NCBI GenBank assembly: GCA_951799445.1
Contig: OX637295.1
Coordinates: forward strand, 20,770,001 to 20,834,000
DNA: 64,000 bases
DNA from: Pseudisothecium myosuroides
Taxonomy: Eukaryota > Streptophyta > Bryopsida > Hypnales > Lembophyllaceae
Direction of reading: 5' to 3'
This document shows positions 46,842-59,274 of this stretch, in pieces. The translations under genes and the position numbers were made by a program. Position 1 is the stretch's first letter. Each line of letters starts with the position of its first letter. Below the pieces are notes generated by a model. That model saw only the letters and a list, made by a program, of their open reading frames with translations. It was not told where the DNA came from and made no database searches.

Positions 46842-47569
46842 GGGTTGTTGAAAGAAACAGTTGCCGTTTTTGTCTCAAAAAGGCCTATTTAAATAGGTAC
46901 TATGACTTTGGAAATATATATTTTTTAAATATAGTAAAATATGAATAATTTATAAAGCAGTGAAATTTCTAAGTCTCTAAAATTTTAGACCTAGAAAAAT
47001 TTATTTCTAAAAGCTACACACAGAAAAAGAATGATAGAAAATATCTAAAAAATGGACATTTCGATGTTTGATTTGTAGAAAATAGTAAAAGAATGTTTTT
47101 TAAATTAATAAAAAAAATCATTTTTCTAACTTGAAGGTGTTCTTTCTCAACCATTTGCATCTTGGGGAAAAAAATTGTGTTCTCTGGACTTGTACAAAGG
47201 TAGTGCACTTTGAGCACATGTGGAAGGTGGACACTTTATTATTTTTAGAAAATCTCTCCAATGTTTGTTTACTTTAATGAAAGTCCTTAGATCCCAATTT
47301 TACGCTTTAAATTTACATTTTTAGATAAAAAAAATAGTACTAAAATCCACCAAAATGGTCAAGATAGACATCCAATTGGGGACTATTTTAAAATACTAAA
47401 TTAATTTTTAAGAAATTCAAAAAATAATTCAGTGTCTAAAAATACAATATGTATCGTTTGTTTGATTTTTATATAAAACTAACATACAACTCAAAAGTTA
47501 TGAGCAAAAAATCAGTCGTCAAAGGCCAAAGGGACCAAAAAAAAAGACAAGTGTTTCTTACAATCATCC
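46842..47569. mobile_element. Older MITE of the 8.7-kb element's family, about 728 bp
   Basis: Left end GGGTTGTTGAAAGAAACA, right end complement GGATGATTGTAAGAAACA. The flanks TTTA and TCCA differ only by pyrimidine transitions, so an eroded 4-bp duplication is possible. An internal motif, ATCCAATTGGGGACTA, is shared with the left end of the 8.7-kb element. Confidence 0.65.
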
Positions 47570-48442
47570 TCCAATAGAAATCTAATGCTTTTTGGGTACT
47601 CTAAAAAGAACTCTTCATAACTTTCACATCACATATTTTAAGTAGAATGAATCAAAACTTTTGAAATAGAATATATTTCTATAAATTTCAAGTTTTTGCA
47701 TTTATTTTGTTGCCAAAAATTCAACATTTTGTACCTAAGAAAGAATAAATTTTTTCCTAGGCAATAATTGGAATAAATATTACAAAGTATATTTCTAAGC
47801 CTACGTTCCTTTATTCTCTAAAACCAAGAGCACAAATGTGTTCTCGCTTTGAAAGGTTCAATTCAAGGTTCCTTGATCTTCAATTAAAGTTCAATTTTGA
47901 AAGAAAAAAAAAATTATTTTTCATATAGAATGATTCTGTGGGCCATATCTGAAGTTTGCAAAAGAAGAGCATGACATTTTTGACCAATTGCAATTATAAA
48001 TAGTTAACAACATGCATGCAAATTTTCATAAGGATTGAAGAAATGGAAGATTGTTTTTAGAGCTAGCAATCAAGTGAGGTTTATTGGAAAATAAAAATTT
48101 CACTTGACCATACCCATTCAATATATGATCCAACTAATTATCCCCTTGCCTACTTGCACACCTATGGCATTTTTTCTTAGGATGGCCTTTGATTGACTAG
48201 GCCAATTTCTTTCATGTGATAATCCTCATTGAGGATTTTCTAGAGAGTTTTACTTAGAAAAATCACCCAAGGTGGAGTCTGGTTTTGTCCAAATCAAGAG
48301 ATTTTATTTGGTTGTAGAAAGATAATTTGACAAACTACATGAGAAAAATATGAAATTTCAAAAAATAAAATTCTTAGAATCCAAGCAGCCCTTCAAGTTG
48401 GGCAACAAGTATAAAATGGTTGATTGAACATATATGGATTAA
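47570..48442. other. AT-rich, no gene recognised
   Basis: No supported frame or bounded repeat. Confidence 0.45.
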
Positions 48443-48941
48443 CCCCTAAACTTTTTTTCATATTTAGAGGCCAAAACTACTTCAAAATATTTGTTCACAA
48501 AGCAAAGTCAAAATCTTCATCTATATTCATTTTTTAACAAATCCAACTATAGGATATTAGGATTTTTTGGTTAATTTCTTCAAGTACATTGTAGCAAAAT
48601 TTTAGAGTAGATATCTCCACCAATTGTATGTTCAATGTGCCTAAAGTTCCAAGTTCAAATGTTTTTGAGTAGGTATAAATCTATACAATCCCCAAAAAAT
48701 AATTAATATTTTTTTGGAATATATTTTTTGTTGTCCGGTTTGACAATGAAATTGAAAAAAAAAAAAACCCTCTAACTTTTGCAATATTTATCAGAATGAC
48801 ATGAAATAAAGCTTCACACGTAGATTATGATGAATAGCATCCATCCTATAAATATTCATGCAAAAATTCCAAATTATAAAGTCAGTAGAGCCTGTCCAAA
48901 TTTTCAAAAAGCCCAAAGTAGGCTCCTTGGTCCTTTAGGGG
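48443..48941. mobile_element. TTAA-flanked non-autonomous transposon, 499 bp
   Basis: TTAA at 48439-48442 and 48942-48945. Ends CCCCTAAA... and ...GTCCTTTAGGGG. It is an internally shortened, inverted relative of the copy at 27526-28439 (shared AGG-TCCTTGGTCCTTTAGGG side). Confidence 0.8.
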
Positions 48942-49143
48942 TTAACCACATTTGAGCTACATTTTAATTGCTCAACATAGCTTTTATTATTAGATTGATC
49001 AAATGCTTCAGTTGACTTGAAAGACTACAAAATTAGTTAGGGTTTAACCACTAAAGGACCAAGTGACTATTGGCAGCTTACACCAAAAATCTCTCCTAAA
49101 TTCATGCGAAGTCAATTTTGAATGGATGTTCATGAATTTTAAC

Positions 49144-49346
49144 CACTACAAGAGAAAGGGGTGTTTTAAGTAGTGTCCTAGACATCATGTCTTTTAAGTA
49201 ACGTCTTTTAAGTAAGTTTTTAAGTAAAATTTTACTAAAAAAATTGTCTTTTTAGTAAAATTTTACTTAAAAACTTACTTAAAAGACGTTACTTAAAAGA
49301 CGTGATGTCTAGGATACTACTTAAAATACCCCTTTCTCTTGTAGTG
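49144..49346. mobile_element. CACTA-type foldback MITE, 203 bp
   Basis: CACTACAAGAGAAAGGGGTG ... CTTGTAGTG, nearly all in paired arms (TTTTAAGTA/TACTTAAAA). Its flanks AAC and CAC match imperfectly. Its right end was copied by the adjacent MULE-like insertion, whose target duplication spans it. Confidence 0.85.
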
Positions 49347-50091
49347 CACTAGGGATTGCTATTTTGCGTGCGTAGAGCGGTGAGCGGTGAGCGGTGAGCG
49401 TAGGGTCGTGAGCGTAGAGCGCAAAAAGTTGTACTTTTTTCTGCTAAAAGTTAAAGTTAAGTAGAGACAAAAGATAAAAATAAAAGTAAAAGTAAAAATA
49501 AATGTGAAAATAAGAATAATAGTGTAGTGTTAGGGCCCTATAACCGTGGAAATTGCTGTGATAATGGAAACTATAGTAACCTAGTGATGTTGCAAGAGGT
49601 GTTTAAATTGTAAATAGAGTAGTCATCAATTTGGGTAGATTATTATGTATCCTATGGCCGTGGGTTGTGAAGGCTTATTAAAGCAAAAAAATTTACGTAT
49701 GGATAAGATCACAATACAAGTATAGGTCATTTTATCATCATTCTTGTAAAAGTGAAAATATTATGTTCCTCAACTGTCCGAGTAATAAAGTGCTGCTGCG
49801 AAATAGAATTTCAGGGTAGGATGTATGTGTTCATGAATGCGGACTTAGTTGAGTCGCTTCTAACTATATGGTATTTCAACTTCCAATTTTTTAAATATGT
49901 TTAAGTCTTCGCAACTTGTAAAGATTATCTTCTGTGAAATTTGAATTATTAACATTTTGGGAATATTGATCTTCATGTCCATGTGGGGAGTATGGGTGCA
50001 TGAGGGAATATACACGAATGTGATGATAGTGACCAAGGGCTAAAGGACCCAGGTAAAATAATGAGATCAGAATAAACAGAGCTAAGGTTAA

Positions 50092-51982
50092 CCCCTAAAG
50101 GCCCGTTTGTCCCATTGGGGGACAATTTGGGTCCGTGTAGGTTCTTGTGACCTCAATTTGTAGAGAATTTTTTTGGAATTTTTTGAGGTTGTGCGGTTCT
50201 ACGAGAGCTTTGTGGATATATAATTTTTATTTCAATTGGTGCCCGGGAGAAAAAGTTATGCCAAAAATAGAGTTCGATAGGCAGCACGAAAGTCACAAAA
50301 AGTCAAAATAAATTTTGTAAATTGTTTTTCCCAAATCTATGTCTTTTTGTCTACATTTGAAGCTTTGATTCATTCTATTTGGACAATAATGAAAAAGTTA
50401 TGGACAATCTTAGTTTTTCGGGCAATCTAAGCATCTTCTTGAAAAAATTACTTTTAGGATTCATTTTTGAATGCAAATTTTAAAATTTTCAGAAAAAAAT
50501 TGTTAGACAAGGTTGAATTTGCTTTCTAGAACAATCTCACTGTTGGAATTGTGGTATTTCAATTTTGTCTTAGAGCTATTATCGATTTAGTTATTCCTTC
50601 AATCTTGAACCTACTTCTACTTAATAATTTTTTAATGAGTAAAAATTTAGTGTTTTTTTCTTGAATTTTTTTTCCTAAATTCTCAACTGAAGTATTCAAC
50701 ATATAAACTTAGAAAATCATTGAAGATACAATACAAAAAATTTAAGTTAAATAGGTTTAAAGCCCAAAAATCTAGTCAAGCAAGGTGCGAAAAAACTTGT
50801 TTTCTTCACTTTGAATGCAAATATCTTGCAATCTATTTGGTCAAAGTTTCTAAAATTTCTTGCATACATTCTCATACTAGTCTAGTATAAGATTCTACGA
50901 TTATATATGCAAAAAAAAACGATTTTTAAAGTTTTTTGCTCTTTGCAATAGAAGTGGCAGTTTTGAGTGTGTTTTCATGGAGAAAAGGCCTCGGGGCTTA
51001 ACCCTCCATCGCCTAAGGTCCAAACATGCTTAAAAGCATCCTGCCTTTGCATGTGTTAAAAATCTAAATTTCAATAAGGTATGAAAATCTCAACCGTACA
51101 ATCTTGTTGTGTGCATGTTGTAGATGGCGTGGAACAAATTTGGGGTCATTTGACCGTATAGATTGAAAGATTATAATGTTTTAGTGTTGGAAAAAGGAGC
51201 TGAAATTTTCTTAAAAACACATTTGGAGGTGAAATTCGATTTCTAAACCTACTCAAATGAAAAAACATCAAATTGCCAAGTGATTCAAAAACAGATTGTA
51301 AACTCTTTGGTGAAAAAAAATGTCATTCAAATTAGTCATTATGTTTGCAAAATGGATTTGAAATGCTAGAAAATAGTGAAAAAAGTAGCAAAAAATCACA
51401 TCTATAGCTAAACCTCCTTCTACTAAAATGCTTCTCAGTCACTCATAAATTCTTGGATCAATATGAATTTTAACCACAAAAACTAGACTAGTATACGCAA
51501 CTTTTTCAACAAAAATTATTGAAAATGGACCATGTATGAAGGAGTTATGAGCCGCTGAAGTTCACTATAATACAAAAATGTCTGGATTTTGAACTTCGAA
51601 TTGCTCTCAAACATTCAAAATAGCTTGAATTGACATGAAAATTTTACCTCAATAACTAGACCTTAAGGGGAACAAAACCCAACAAATTTTTATTGAAAAT
51701 GAACATTTGATGAAAAAGATACAAGCCCCTAAAGTTGCAGCCATGACAATGCAGTGTGCTGAACTCAAATTGAACCTGTGAACTTCGAATGGCATTCACA
51801 AACTCAATTCGTCTTGGATTGATCTGAAAATTTTACCACACAAACTAGACTAGTATGCGCAACTTTTACAATAAATTTTATTAAATTTGGACATCAGATG
51901 CAAAAGTTAGAGCACTTCAAATTGGACTGTTACAGTGTGTGAGGACACTTTTTGTCCTTTTAGGCGATGGAGGGTTAAGGGG
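50092..51982. mobile_element. TTAA-flanked transposon (minus orientation) with another inserted in its end
   Basis: TTAA at 50088-50091 and 51983-51986. The sequence is the reverse complement of the 22.47/32.24-kb copies (CCCGGGAGAAAAAGTTATG; GACAATCTTAGTTTTTCGGGC). The last 8 bases before the right TTAA are separated from the rest by the 51002-51974 element. Without that insert the length is about 914 bp, matching its relatives. Confidence 0.82.
51002..51974. mobile_element. TTAA-flanked transposon of a second family, 973 bp
   Basis: Inverted ends CCCTCCATCGCCTAAGG and, from the right, CCCTCCATCGCCTAAAAGG. TTAA lies at 50998-51001 and 51975-51978. The interior repeats a motif around ACTAGACTAGTATRCGCAAC twice (about 51485 and 51845) and related units. 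No frame is supported. Confidence 0.88.
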
Positions 51983-52097
51983 TTAATACAAAGAATAGAA
52001 TGAAAGAGTGGAAGGAAGAAAAAACCCATTGAAGATTACCATTAGATTCACTGATGTAATTATACAAAATTCACAAACATATAAGAAATCTCAAAAT

Positions 52098-54312
52098 TCA
52101 TATCCTCCAATCACTAGAACTGTTAGACGATGATGAGAGATAATGCATCTCAACAACAGCCTCGTCGTCAATGAATCTACGAACTTGGGGATCAATTTGC
52201 CGCCGTGTTGATGCCGAACTTGGGGAGGACGCGGCCGCTTGAAGATCTGCAACTTCAGCGTCCCATGGAACCATCACGTAGTCTTTCATCGGTGAGACAA
52301 TCATTGCCCTCAGTTTGAAAAATCAGAAATACAATTAGTATGATTATGTAAGTATTGACAAGCAGAGTTCAATTGGCAAAATGAACGAAATCCAAAGTTA
52401 ACTCACTTACTCAATCGGTTCTTCTTCTTCACAAAGCGGATTGGAGGGTCAATATCAATTGCAAGCGACACGGACGCAGATGTAGCCAAAATCGGCCGAG
52501 GAGGCAGAGTCAGATACGGCTTCAACTTCACATCAAAGACTTTGGTGTCTTCCTCGAGGGCAACAATGTGGCGGCCAATTGCCTTGCATGCTTGCACATA
52601 ATTACCTGAATTCAACAAGAAATTGAGTAAGTTAAAAGCTCCATTTCGACAAAAGTGAAATTATCGAATATGGCGGCCAATTGCCTTGCATGCTTGCAAA
52701 GTATTACCTGAATCAGGGTTTTCATATCGGACAGAATCTTACTGTTCATGGACGAATCAAACGAATTGGACGAATTTGCATTGACTGGCTGCAAACTTTG
52801 GAGGCCAATAACTTTTGGAGAAATTGTCCAAACCGGGCATGTGAGATGTTTTTCGGCATCTATAGCCATCATCTTCATGAGGGAAGTGTTTGCGACGAAG
52901 ATAGAAGACTGCGCTGGCGCCGGTGATGATGATGCTGATTTTCTTGAAAGCACCTTCCACTTCAATTTTTGTGTTGCAAAGGACAGAGGACTAAATCCTT
53001 CATCTTCAATTGCAGAAGGGGTTCTCTGAGCACGGAGTACACGTCGATTTGCTGTAGGATGGGGGGCATCGTTGAGGACCTCCAAGTCCTCATCCAACCC
53101 AGCTACGGCAAATGACGAAGTGGCTGCTGCTAATCTGGCATTAGCATCTGCCATAGCCGCCTCTGTGAGTCGCTTCATGTTGGCCTCAGCGACAACAATA
53201 GCTGCCTGAACTTTTGCCGCGGTCTCAGCTTCCATGGTAGCCTTCTTTTTGGCAGCTTCCTCCTCTTGAGCCTTCCTCTTTGAACCATGAGTTTTCTTAG
53301 CAGGGGCCGTCGTGGCCACAGGGAGGATGACAACATTTGTGCCGGCTAAATCAGGTTGGATACTATTTCGGAGGTCGATGTCAAATGATGGTGGCTTGGT
53401 CACCTGGCAATCAATGTACCAACTACATTTTTCCCAGTGCTCTCTCTTCCACTTTGCATCAATGGCATCAGTGATCATGCAATTCTCAGCTTTCATGTCC
53501 AGATAGTTAGTAAAGAATGCAGGTACCTTAGATAGTGCCTTCCTTGGGTACAATATGTACATAAAATACCTGTACAATACACGTGAAACAACCTTTGACA
53601 GTCCCACTTGGAGCTCAAGTGGGTGATTTTTGTGAACCTTTTTGTCCTTGAATTCGTCCTCAAACGCCAAAGCCCATAGCTGAATTCGCATTTCCTCCAC
53701 GTAGTCCGAAATTGATTTGATGGAAATTTCACCAGGCGGGTTATAGTCAATTGTGACATCGATATCGGATAACGTTGCATCAAAAAGCAACTGCACTTCA
53801 CTCGCGATCTGTAAGAAAACAAGAAAATAAGAAAATTGACACAATGAGAATTACTTTGAAATCATGAACGTGCTGGCTGAACAAAACCCACCTGACCCCA
53901 CCAGGTGGCTTTATGCAGCCACTCTGGAAACGCATGGTCAGCAAACTTGGACTTTGGGAACTTCACAGCCTCCCGTAGAGATGCCGGCTTGTTCCAACGC
54001 TCAAGCCACTTCACCTTCATAGAATTATCCATGGAGGATGTCGCAAGATACCAAAGCTTCTCCTGAGACATCTCAGGATCATTTTCCCGGCATTCGTAAT
54101 GTTTTTTAACTTCTTCAAGAAACTGGGGGGTTAATTTGGTATCTGCAATCCGGAGTTGTTTCTTCAGTTCAGATTGAGTCTCCTTCTTTACCTTATCCAA
54201 CGCCTTTCCAATTGCCTCGTGCAACTTCCCCATAGTCCACTCAATTGACTTCTCTAGGTATCTTTCTTTGAACCGCCTTGTTGCATGTGCAACGGCTTCA
54301 CCTAACTCTTGC
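52098..54312 (-). CDS. Companion protein of the MULE-like element, four or more exons, 5' end missing
   Basis: Minus-strand exons, approximate: 54312-53892 (after acceptor TTTCCAG; donor CAG|GTGGGT), 53808-52708 (acceptor ATCTGTAAG region read as TTACAG|ATCGCG; donor CAG|GTAATAC), about 52600-52410 and about 52310-52098. The protein reads KLHEAIGKALDKVKKETQSE, then EKLWYLATSSMDNSMKVKW, LLFDATLSDIDVTIDY, a basic stretch (KKTHGSKRK), an Ala/Glu/Lys-rich likely coiled coil (AAKVQAAIVVAEANMKRL) and a Ser-rich C-terminus. It has no catalytic motif I recognise. Homology to the remnant at 25.2-26.5 kb shows a family-wide second gene; that remnant also has an N-terminal part (FLEWNGNHHLQAWLP) missing here, where the inverted duplication lies instead. 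The exon 2/3 joint is disturbed by a local duplication. Possible role by analogy only: accessory protein for integration or regulation. Confidence 0.6.
52567..52720. repeat. Duplication of a splice-junction segment, about 105-bp period
   Basis: TGGCGGCCAATTGCCTTGCA begins near 52570 and again near 52674. Each copy continues into a TTACCTGAATT/C-type splice signal on the minus strand. The duplication gives the companion gene two competing junctions. Confidence 0.75.
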
Positions 54313-54483
54313 TGGAAACAAAATGAACAATTGGAAAAAGTAAGCGTTTAGCACAAAACAACAATGTAGAAGTTCAAACAGCAGCACCCAAAAGAGAAGT
54401 CTTTAATAAGAGAGGCTATGGTTCGTGCACCCTAGAAAGCGAAGGCGATATCGGCCTCAATTTTTGTTATATAAAACATCGCG

Positions 54484-54692
54484 TTGATCAAGGTTTTCAT
54501 ATTGGACAGAATCTTACTGTTCACGGACGAATCGGACGAATCTGCATTGACTGGCTGCAAACTTTGGAGGCCAATAACTTTTGGAGAAATTATCCAAATT
54601 GAGCATGTGAGATGTTTTTCGGCATCTACAGTTTCCGTAGATGCCGAAAAACATCTCACATGCCCGATTTGGACAATTTCTCCAAAAGTTAT
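54484..54692. repeat. Displaced copy of a companion-gene segment with a 56-bp inverted repeat
   Basis: 54488-54629 is a diverged copy of about 52712-52866 in the same orientation. Its end, 54574-54629, is then repeated inverted at 54637-54692 with a 7-base spacer (AGTTTCC). The arms match at 53 of 56 positions. All three differences are C/T or G/A, and the right arm is closer to the 52.8-kb source. A transcript through it would fold into a hairpin matching the companion mRNA. Confidence 0.88.
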
Positions 54693-54701
54693 GTGAGATG
54701 T

Positions 54702-54757
54702 TTTCCGGTCTCCCAAAAGCAACGCCGACGTCGGCGTTGCTTTTGGGAGACCGGAAA
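54702..54757. repeat. Perfect 56-bp palindrome between the divergent genes
   Basis: Two 28-base arms with no spacer, centred on GAC|GTC at 54729/54730 (core GCAACGCCGACGTCGGCGTT), outer part TTTCCGGTCTCCC. It is much more GC-rich than its surroundings. It follows directly after the inverted duplication. Confidence 0.92.
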
Positions 54758-55369
54758 CCCCCCTAAATCCTGTTCTTATCCGAAATCTGAGTCATTTATT
54801 GAATGCATTACAATAAATGTGTATCTTTTACAATATTCACCATTGTATATATTTCATTCATCATTCAATAAATTTCTATTGTTCATTTCAATATCTGATT
54901 ACTTATAAACAAAATTGTACAAAGATTTTAGTAATTTTTATTTGAAGATTTATTGAAATTTTTGTTATGCATTTTATCTAATATATAAAAATTCTAATAA
55001 AATTCTAATAAAATTCTAATAATGAATGCGTAGCATAGCAAGCACCAACCGCTAATATTATAATATAAAAAGAATAATTTTGAACAAACGACGGCTAACT
55101 CATCAGCCTCCACTCTACTCTAGAGATTAATTATAATCTGTCAAAGTGGTTACTAATTTATTACAAATTACGACTGCTCAGCTCCTTTAAACTCAACTCC
55201 TATACCAAATCACAATCCACCCTATTAACTTACTACCTGCTGTACCATGTTTCAATCAATTACAACATCTTAAATAGCAATGAGTTTCTGAAGTTCTAAG
55301 TGCCTCTCCACTCCTGCCTACTTCCTCTTTAGCCTTGAAATCGCTTTATCTATCTTCTCAACTTGTTCG

Positions 55370-58300
55370 ATGGCTGCCTTGCATGATGGCGGCTCAGTCA
55401 CTGTTTTCATCAGGGGAGAGGGGCAAACTATCTCGATTTCTTTCATTGTGGGGGAAGAGGGTTACTCAATAGTTAGTGGTAGCCGTTTAGCTTCACGGTT
55501 CAATATTCTTGAGGGGAGTTTGCATGTGGACATGGATGTTGTTGATCCAATCTCTAATGTGGTATCACATATTGTTGCTCAGTTGTCAACTACTCGTGCT
55601 GGTGGTCAGGTCTGGTTGTTGACGCCTGCAAATTATCGAGTGTATGGACTGATGGACGTTCTACCAGTTATTGGTTCTAACACTTTAACTCCTGGTCGTT
55701 CTACCACAGCTACTGATGTCACCCTTCTGCTCCAGAAGATCAAACTAGAGCCCCCGGAGATCCCTGTTCTAGTTCTTAGTGACGATTCGGATAGTGAGTG
55801 CATTCTACTGAAACCTGCTAGTTGTCGCCCCAATTTAGAACCTGCACATGTTGTTCATAACGCCCCGATTTTACATTGTGCAGAATCGGTGCATGTGAAA
55901 CCCCCACTCTCCCCCGTTGATAGTATTGTGCAATGCCTCCGCAATCTGAGCTCCTGCCAAGGTGCAAAGTCAGTATTCAGTAAATTAGATTACACTTCCA
56001 TTCCAATAAAGAAGGTAGATTTTCTGCCTCCGGAGTTTGATGGGGATGTCATATTTGAACTTCCACCTATGGGAAAGTACCCATCATCAAACAAGGTTGG
56101 GCGGTTGCATGGAATGGATAAAAAAGATGACGGACATGCATGGACCCGAACAATGACGACGCATATCCAGTCTGACTCTCACTTTACTTTTCGAGCTTCG
56201 GCTTGTTTGGGGCACCTCTGATGCACAAACAATTCATGCGAATATTTAGACCAATGGCACCGACTCTCACCGTTGAATGAGACTGAGTGGAATGGTACCG
56301 CGTCGTCCCTCCTTTGTTCCACACTCTGATCCTCCATTGCATTCTACAATTGCATGTTCAATCTGTCAAGTTTCGCCGACATGCATTGGAAGTTGCCCCA
56401 CTAGGATCTACTATGTACATGGCTCCAATTTGATGACCTCAGCTTGCGTGCATCTCGGAATCCATAGCGATCCAGTGAAGAAGGGAAATTATAGAGATTC
56501 CTCCGCAAAACTTCGATCTCTTATTGGTGAGCAAGTAGAACAGACTCCGTCGGCGATTAATTCTGCCATTGTCCTTTAGGACAGTAAGGAGTACCTCGGC
56601 GAATTCCTTTTATGCGTAGAAGATAATCCCCATAAGATGTTGGCAGTGGACAAACTTGTCTCTGTTTTGGACAAGTTCAAGCAAATGTCATCACCCAGTA
56701 TTCGTAATGAGGTTACCACATTTCGATATCTGTGTCGTTTTGGGATAATGGACAGCATTACTAGGCTGCGGGGCTCCTGTACATGGGCTTCGTCCAAGAA
56801 AACCGTTTTCTTGGACAAGGTGCTGAGTCTGACAAAGTCTTCGTTTTCAAGATGGCGGAGCTGGGACCCGGGAGCGGGGTAGACTTGGTTAAGCGCATAC
56901 AACCAGGTGGAGACTTGGAGGATGCTTGGATGATGTTTGACCATGTCAAACGGGTCAAGTCTTGGACCACTATGGCCTGCCACGTGTATGATTCTACTTA
57001 CTGCCAAGTCATGACTATTGTTGTTTGCGATATGCAATCCGAAAATGTAGTAGCACAACAAGTGTTCTGAAAAAATTTGAATGCAGTTTCCAACAAGCAT
57101 GATATTTCCAATCCAAATTTTAAAGGATTTATGGCCGACAGCGCCCAAGCAAATTGGAATGCAGTGCGTATCATCTATAGGAGTGGCGATCCATCTCTGC
57201 CTATGGTAAATCGGGAGCGAACTTGCCTATTTCACTGGTTGCAATCCTTAGAAAAACACACCAAGGCGGATATCAGGGCGGAACTTCAAGAGCAACATCG
57301 GCGACTCTGCAAACAATACAAGAATTCCACCTCCTTAGAAGAGGCGCAAAGCAAATACTTAGCAATTTGGGCGTCGTGGTTATCTTCTGGAGCAGCCACT
57401 GAAGAGGCGCTATCGAGATTGGACCTATGGCTAGCTTTTTGGCACTTTAGATACCGTCAATGCGGCGGGTTCATGGAGCTGGTAAGTTTTGTAATCACAT
57501 TACAACAATTAGAAGTTCTATTTTCTAAACCACAACCAATATTGACAGTGCTTATTGTTTGTTCAAAATTCTTGATTTTGTCTGCCCAGTAGTACGGTGC
57601 CGATATTGGCCTTGCTCTTGATGCGGAGCCAATATCAGCGGCACCTCTCCTTAACACCGTAACCCTACCTGAAGCCAATGATGGGAGAGAATCGACATTG
57701 GTGGTCTCTCCTCCGTGGATGCCTGTTGAGGTAGCTATTTGAGACCTACTTTAATCCTTTTTCTTTGGCTATTCATTCAAACATCTAACTTTAAATGTTG
57801 CCTCGCAGGATCTTTCGGAAGTTGAATTGGCTGAGATGCCATCTTGTAATTTGGCAGAGTCTGTTCACAACAAGTGGCTGCAGCAATCTGGCAAAAAGGG
57901 GAATGACCTGTATGTTGCCACTGTGGATGACATGGTCCGGGCGTTTATGCAGGTTGTAGCCTACTACCAATTCCTCAAAGGTGAGAAAGCGGGGACATGT
58001 CCTAGCAAGGAAGAACTCCGACTTCATATTGCACATTGCACCGCTCAACTCTCTGGAAATGCTAAGGTCCTTCACGCCGCCCTCGTCGACATGCCAGGTG
58101 CTGACGACTTCTGCACACGCCAACCTCACCTCGAGGGTGAAGAAGTATTTGTTTCCACCAAACGGAAATTAGATCTTCCACCAGGTTCAGAATTTGATTC
58201 GCACCGTCCAGACAAGATAAGCATATCTCGCCCACGTGTCAGAAATCAAATCTTCCACCAAGTTCAGAAATTGATCCAAAGATAGTTGACCTCACTGCAG

Positions 58301-59274
58301 AAGATTCGCCATCCGAACCCGATCATGTGCCAGAAGAATCGGAAGATCTTCCTCCCAAGACACCTACAACTTCCGCTAGGGTGCACCACGTCAAATTTGT
58401 TCAGGAAAATGTTTGCGATGAACACCAGTGGCATATTGCAAGGCTACCAAAGACATTTGCTAAAGCTTGTTTTGCGCTGCAAGTCAAGACGAAGAAGAAG
58501 TGCATGGCCAGGATTGTGCAAGACAATCGCAGTACAATTGCCCCTACTTATACTGGTCTCATGAACAATTATAAGAAGACTAGATTGGAGAGAATGCGGT
58601 TTTTCTTCTGCAATGATGACATCCATCGTTGTGTGGAGGGCACTAGTCGAAAATGGGTGGTTTCCAAACCGCCTATCGCGGATGTCTGGCCTGTTATTAT
58701 GGGCACAAACTTAAGCAGGAAAGAGATTCTCTCTCTAGAAAATGCCGCGTTCTCTCTTGCCGAGCGCGTCCAATTGTCTCCACGACAACTCTTCAATGAC
58801 GGAATATCCGTAAATCTGGACGATTATCTTCCACCCTCTAACCCTGCGGATCACCCCACAAAGAGGTATGGTAAGAATATTAGAAGAAATCCTTCTGCTC
58901 CGACTACCAAACATCATAATAGTTGCACCTCTGCTCTATTAGTTGTTGGAAAGATCTGCTCAATTCTGATGGTACCTCCTCCAGCTTTGGGCTGCATTGT
59001 GACTTTTGAGTCTAGAAGCATATCTAAGGTTTCTAAGTACTTGTTGACGATTGGCCAGTTCCCGAACTGTGACTGCCAATCTTTCAAGGATATTTCTGAC
59101 AAGTCACTCGGCAAGCGCGGTGCATGGACGTATTGTAAGCACATCTACTTCATCTTCAACGTAGTCTGTAGCCTAGATCCGGAGGTTGATATCTTCATTC
59201 ACGCTCCTAGTTTCAGTTGGAATGAGATTAAAAGAGTTCTTCGGATTCTGCTCCTAAAGCATTATGGAGCGTAA
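55370..59274 (+). pseudogene. MULE-like transposase gene (DDE + SWIM), broken by stops and frameshifts
   Basis: Starts at ATG 55370 (MAALHDGGSVTVFIRG). Parts in order: an acidic N-terminus with LSDDSDSECILL; a Cys/His cluster (CSICQ ... CIGSCPTRIYYV ... ACVHLGIH) at about 56350-56460; the DDE region with VYDSTYCQVM (Asp 56990), GFMADSAQANWNAV (Asp 57137) and NLAESVHNKW (Glu 57857); and a SWIM finger (Cys 59068, Cys 59074, Cys 59134, His 59140) before the end at 59274. Introns at about 57481-57590 and 57732-57809 have GT..AG borders. Damage: TGA 56219, TAG 56577, TGA 57068, and frame changes near 56297, 56785 and 58250. The stops are explained by single C-to-T or G-to-A changes or similar. SWIM with DDE is typical of MULE transposases. 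Not functional as read. Confidence 0.78.

Noticed and set aside
56576..57148. 190-codon minus-strand frame as a gene
   Set aside because: It lies opposite the clearly recognisable transposase DDE region and is its antisense shadow.
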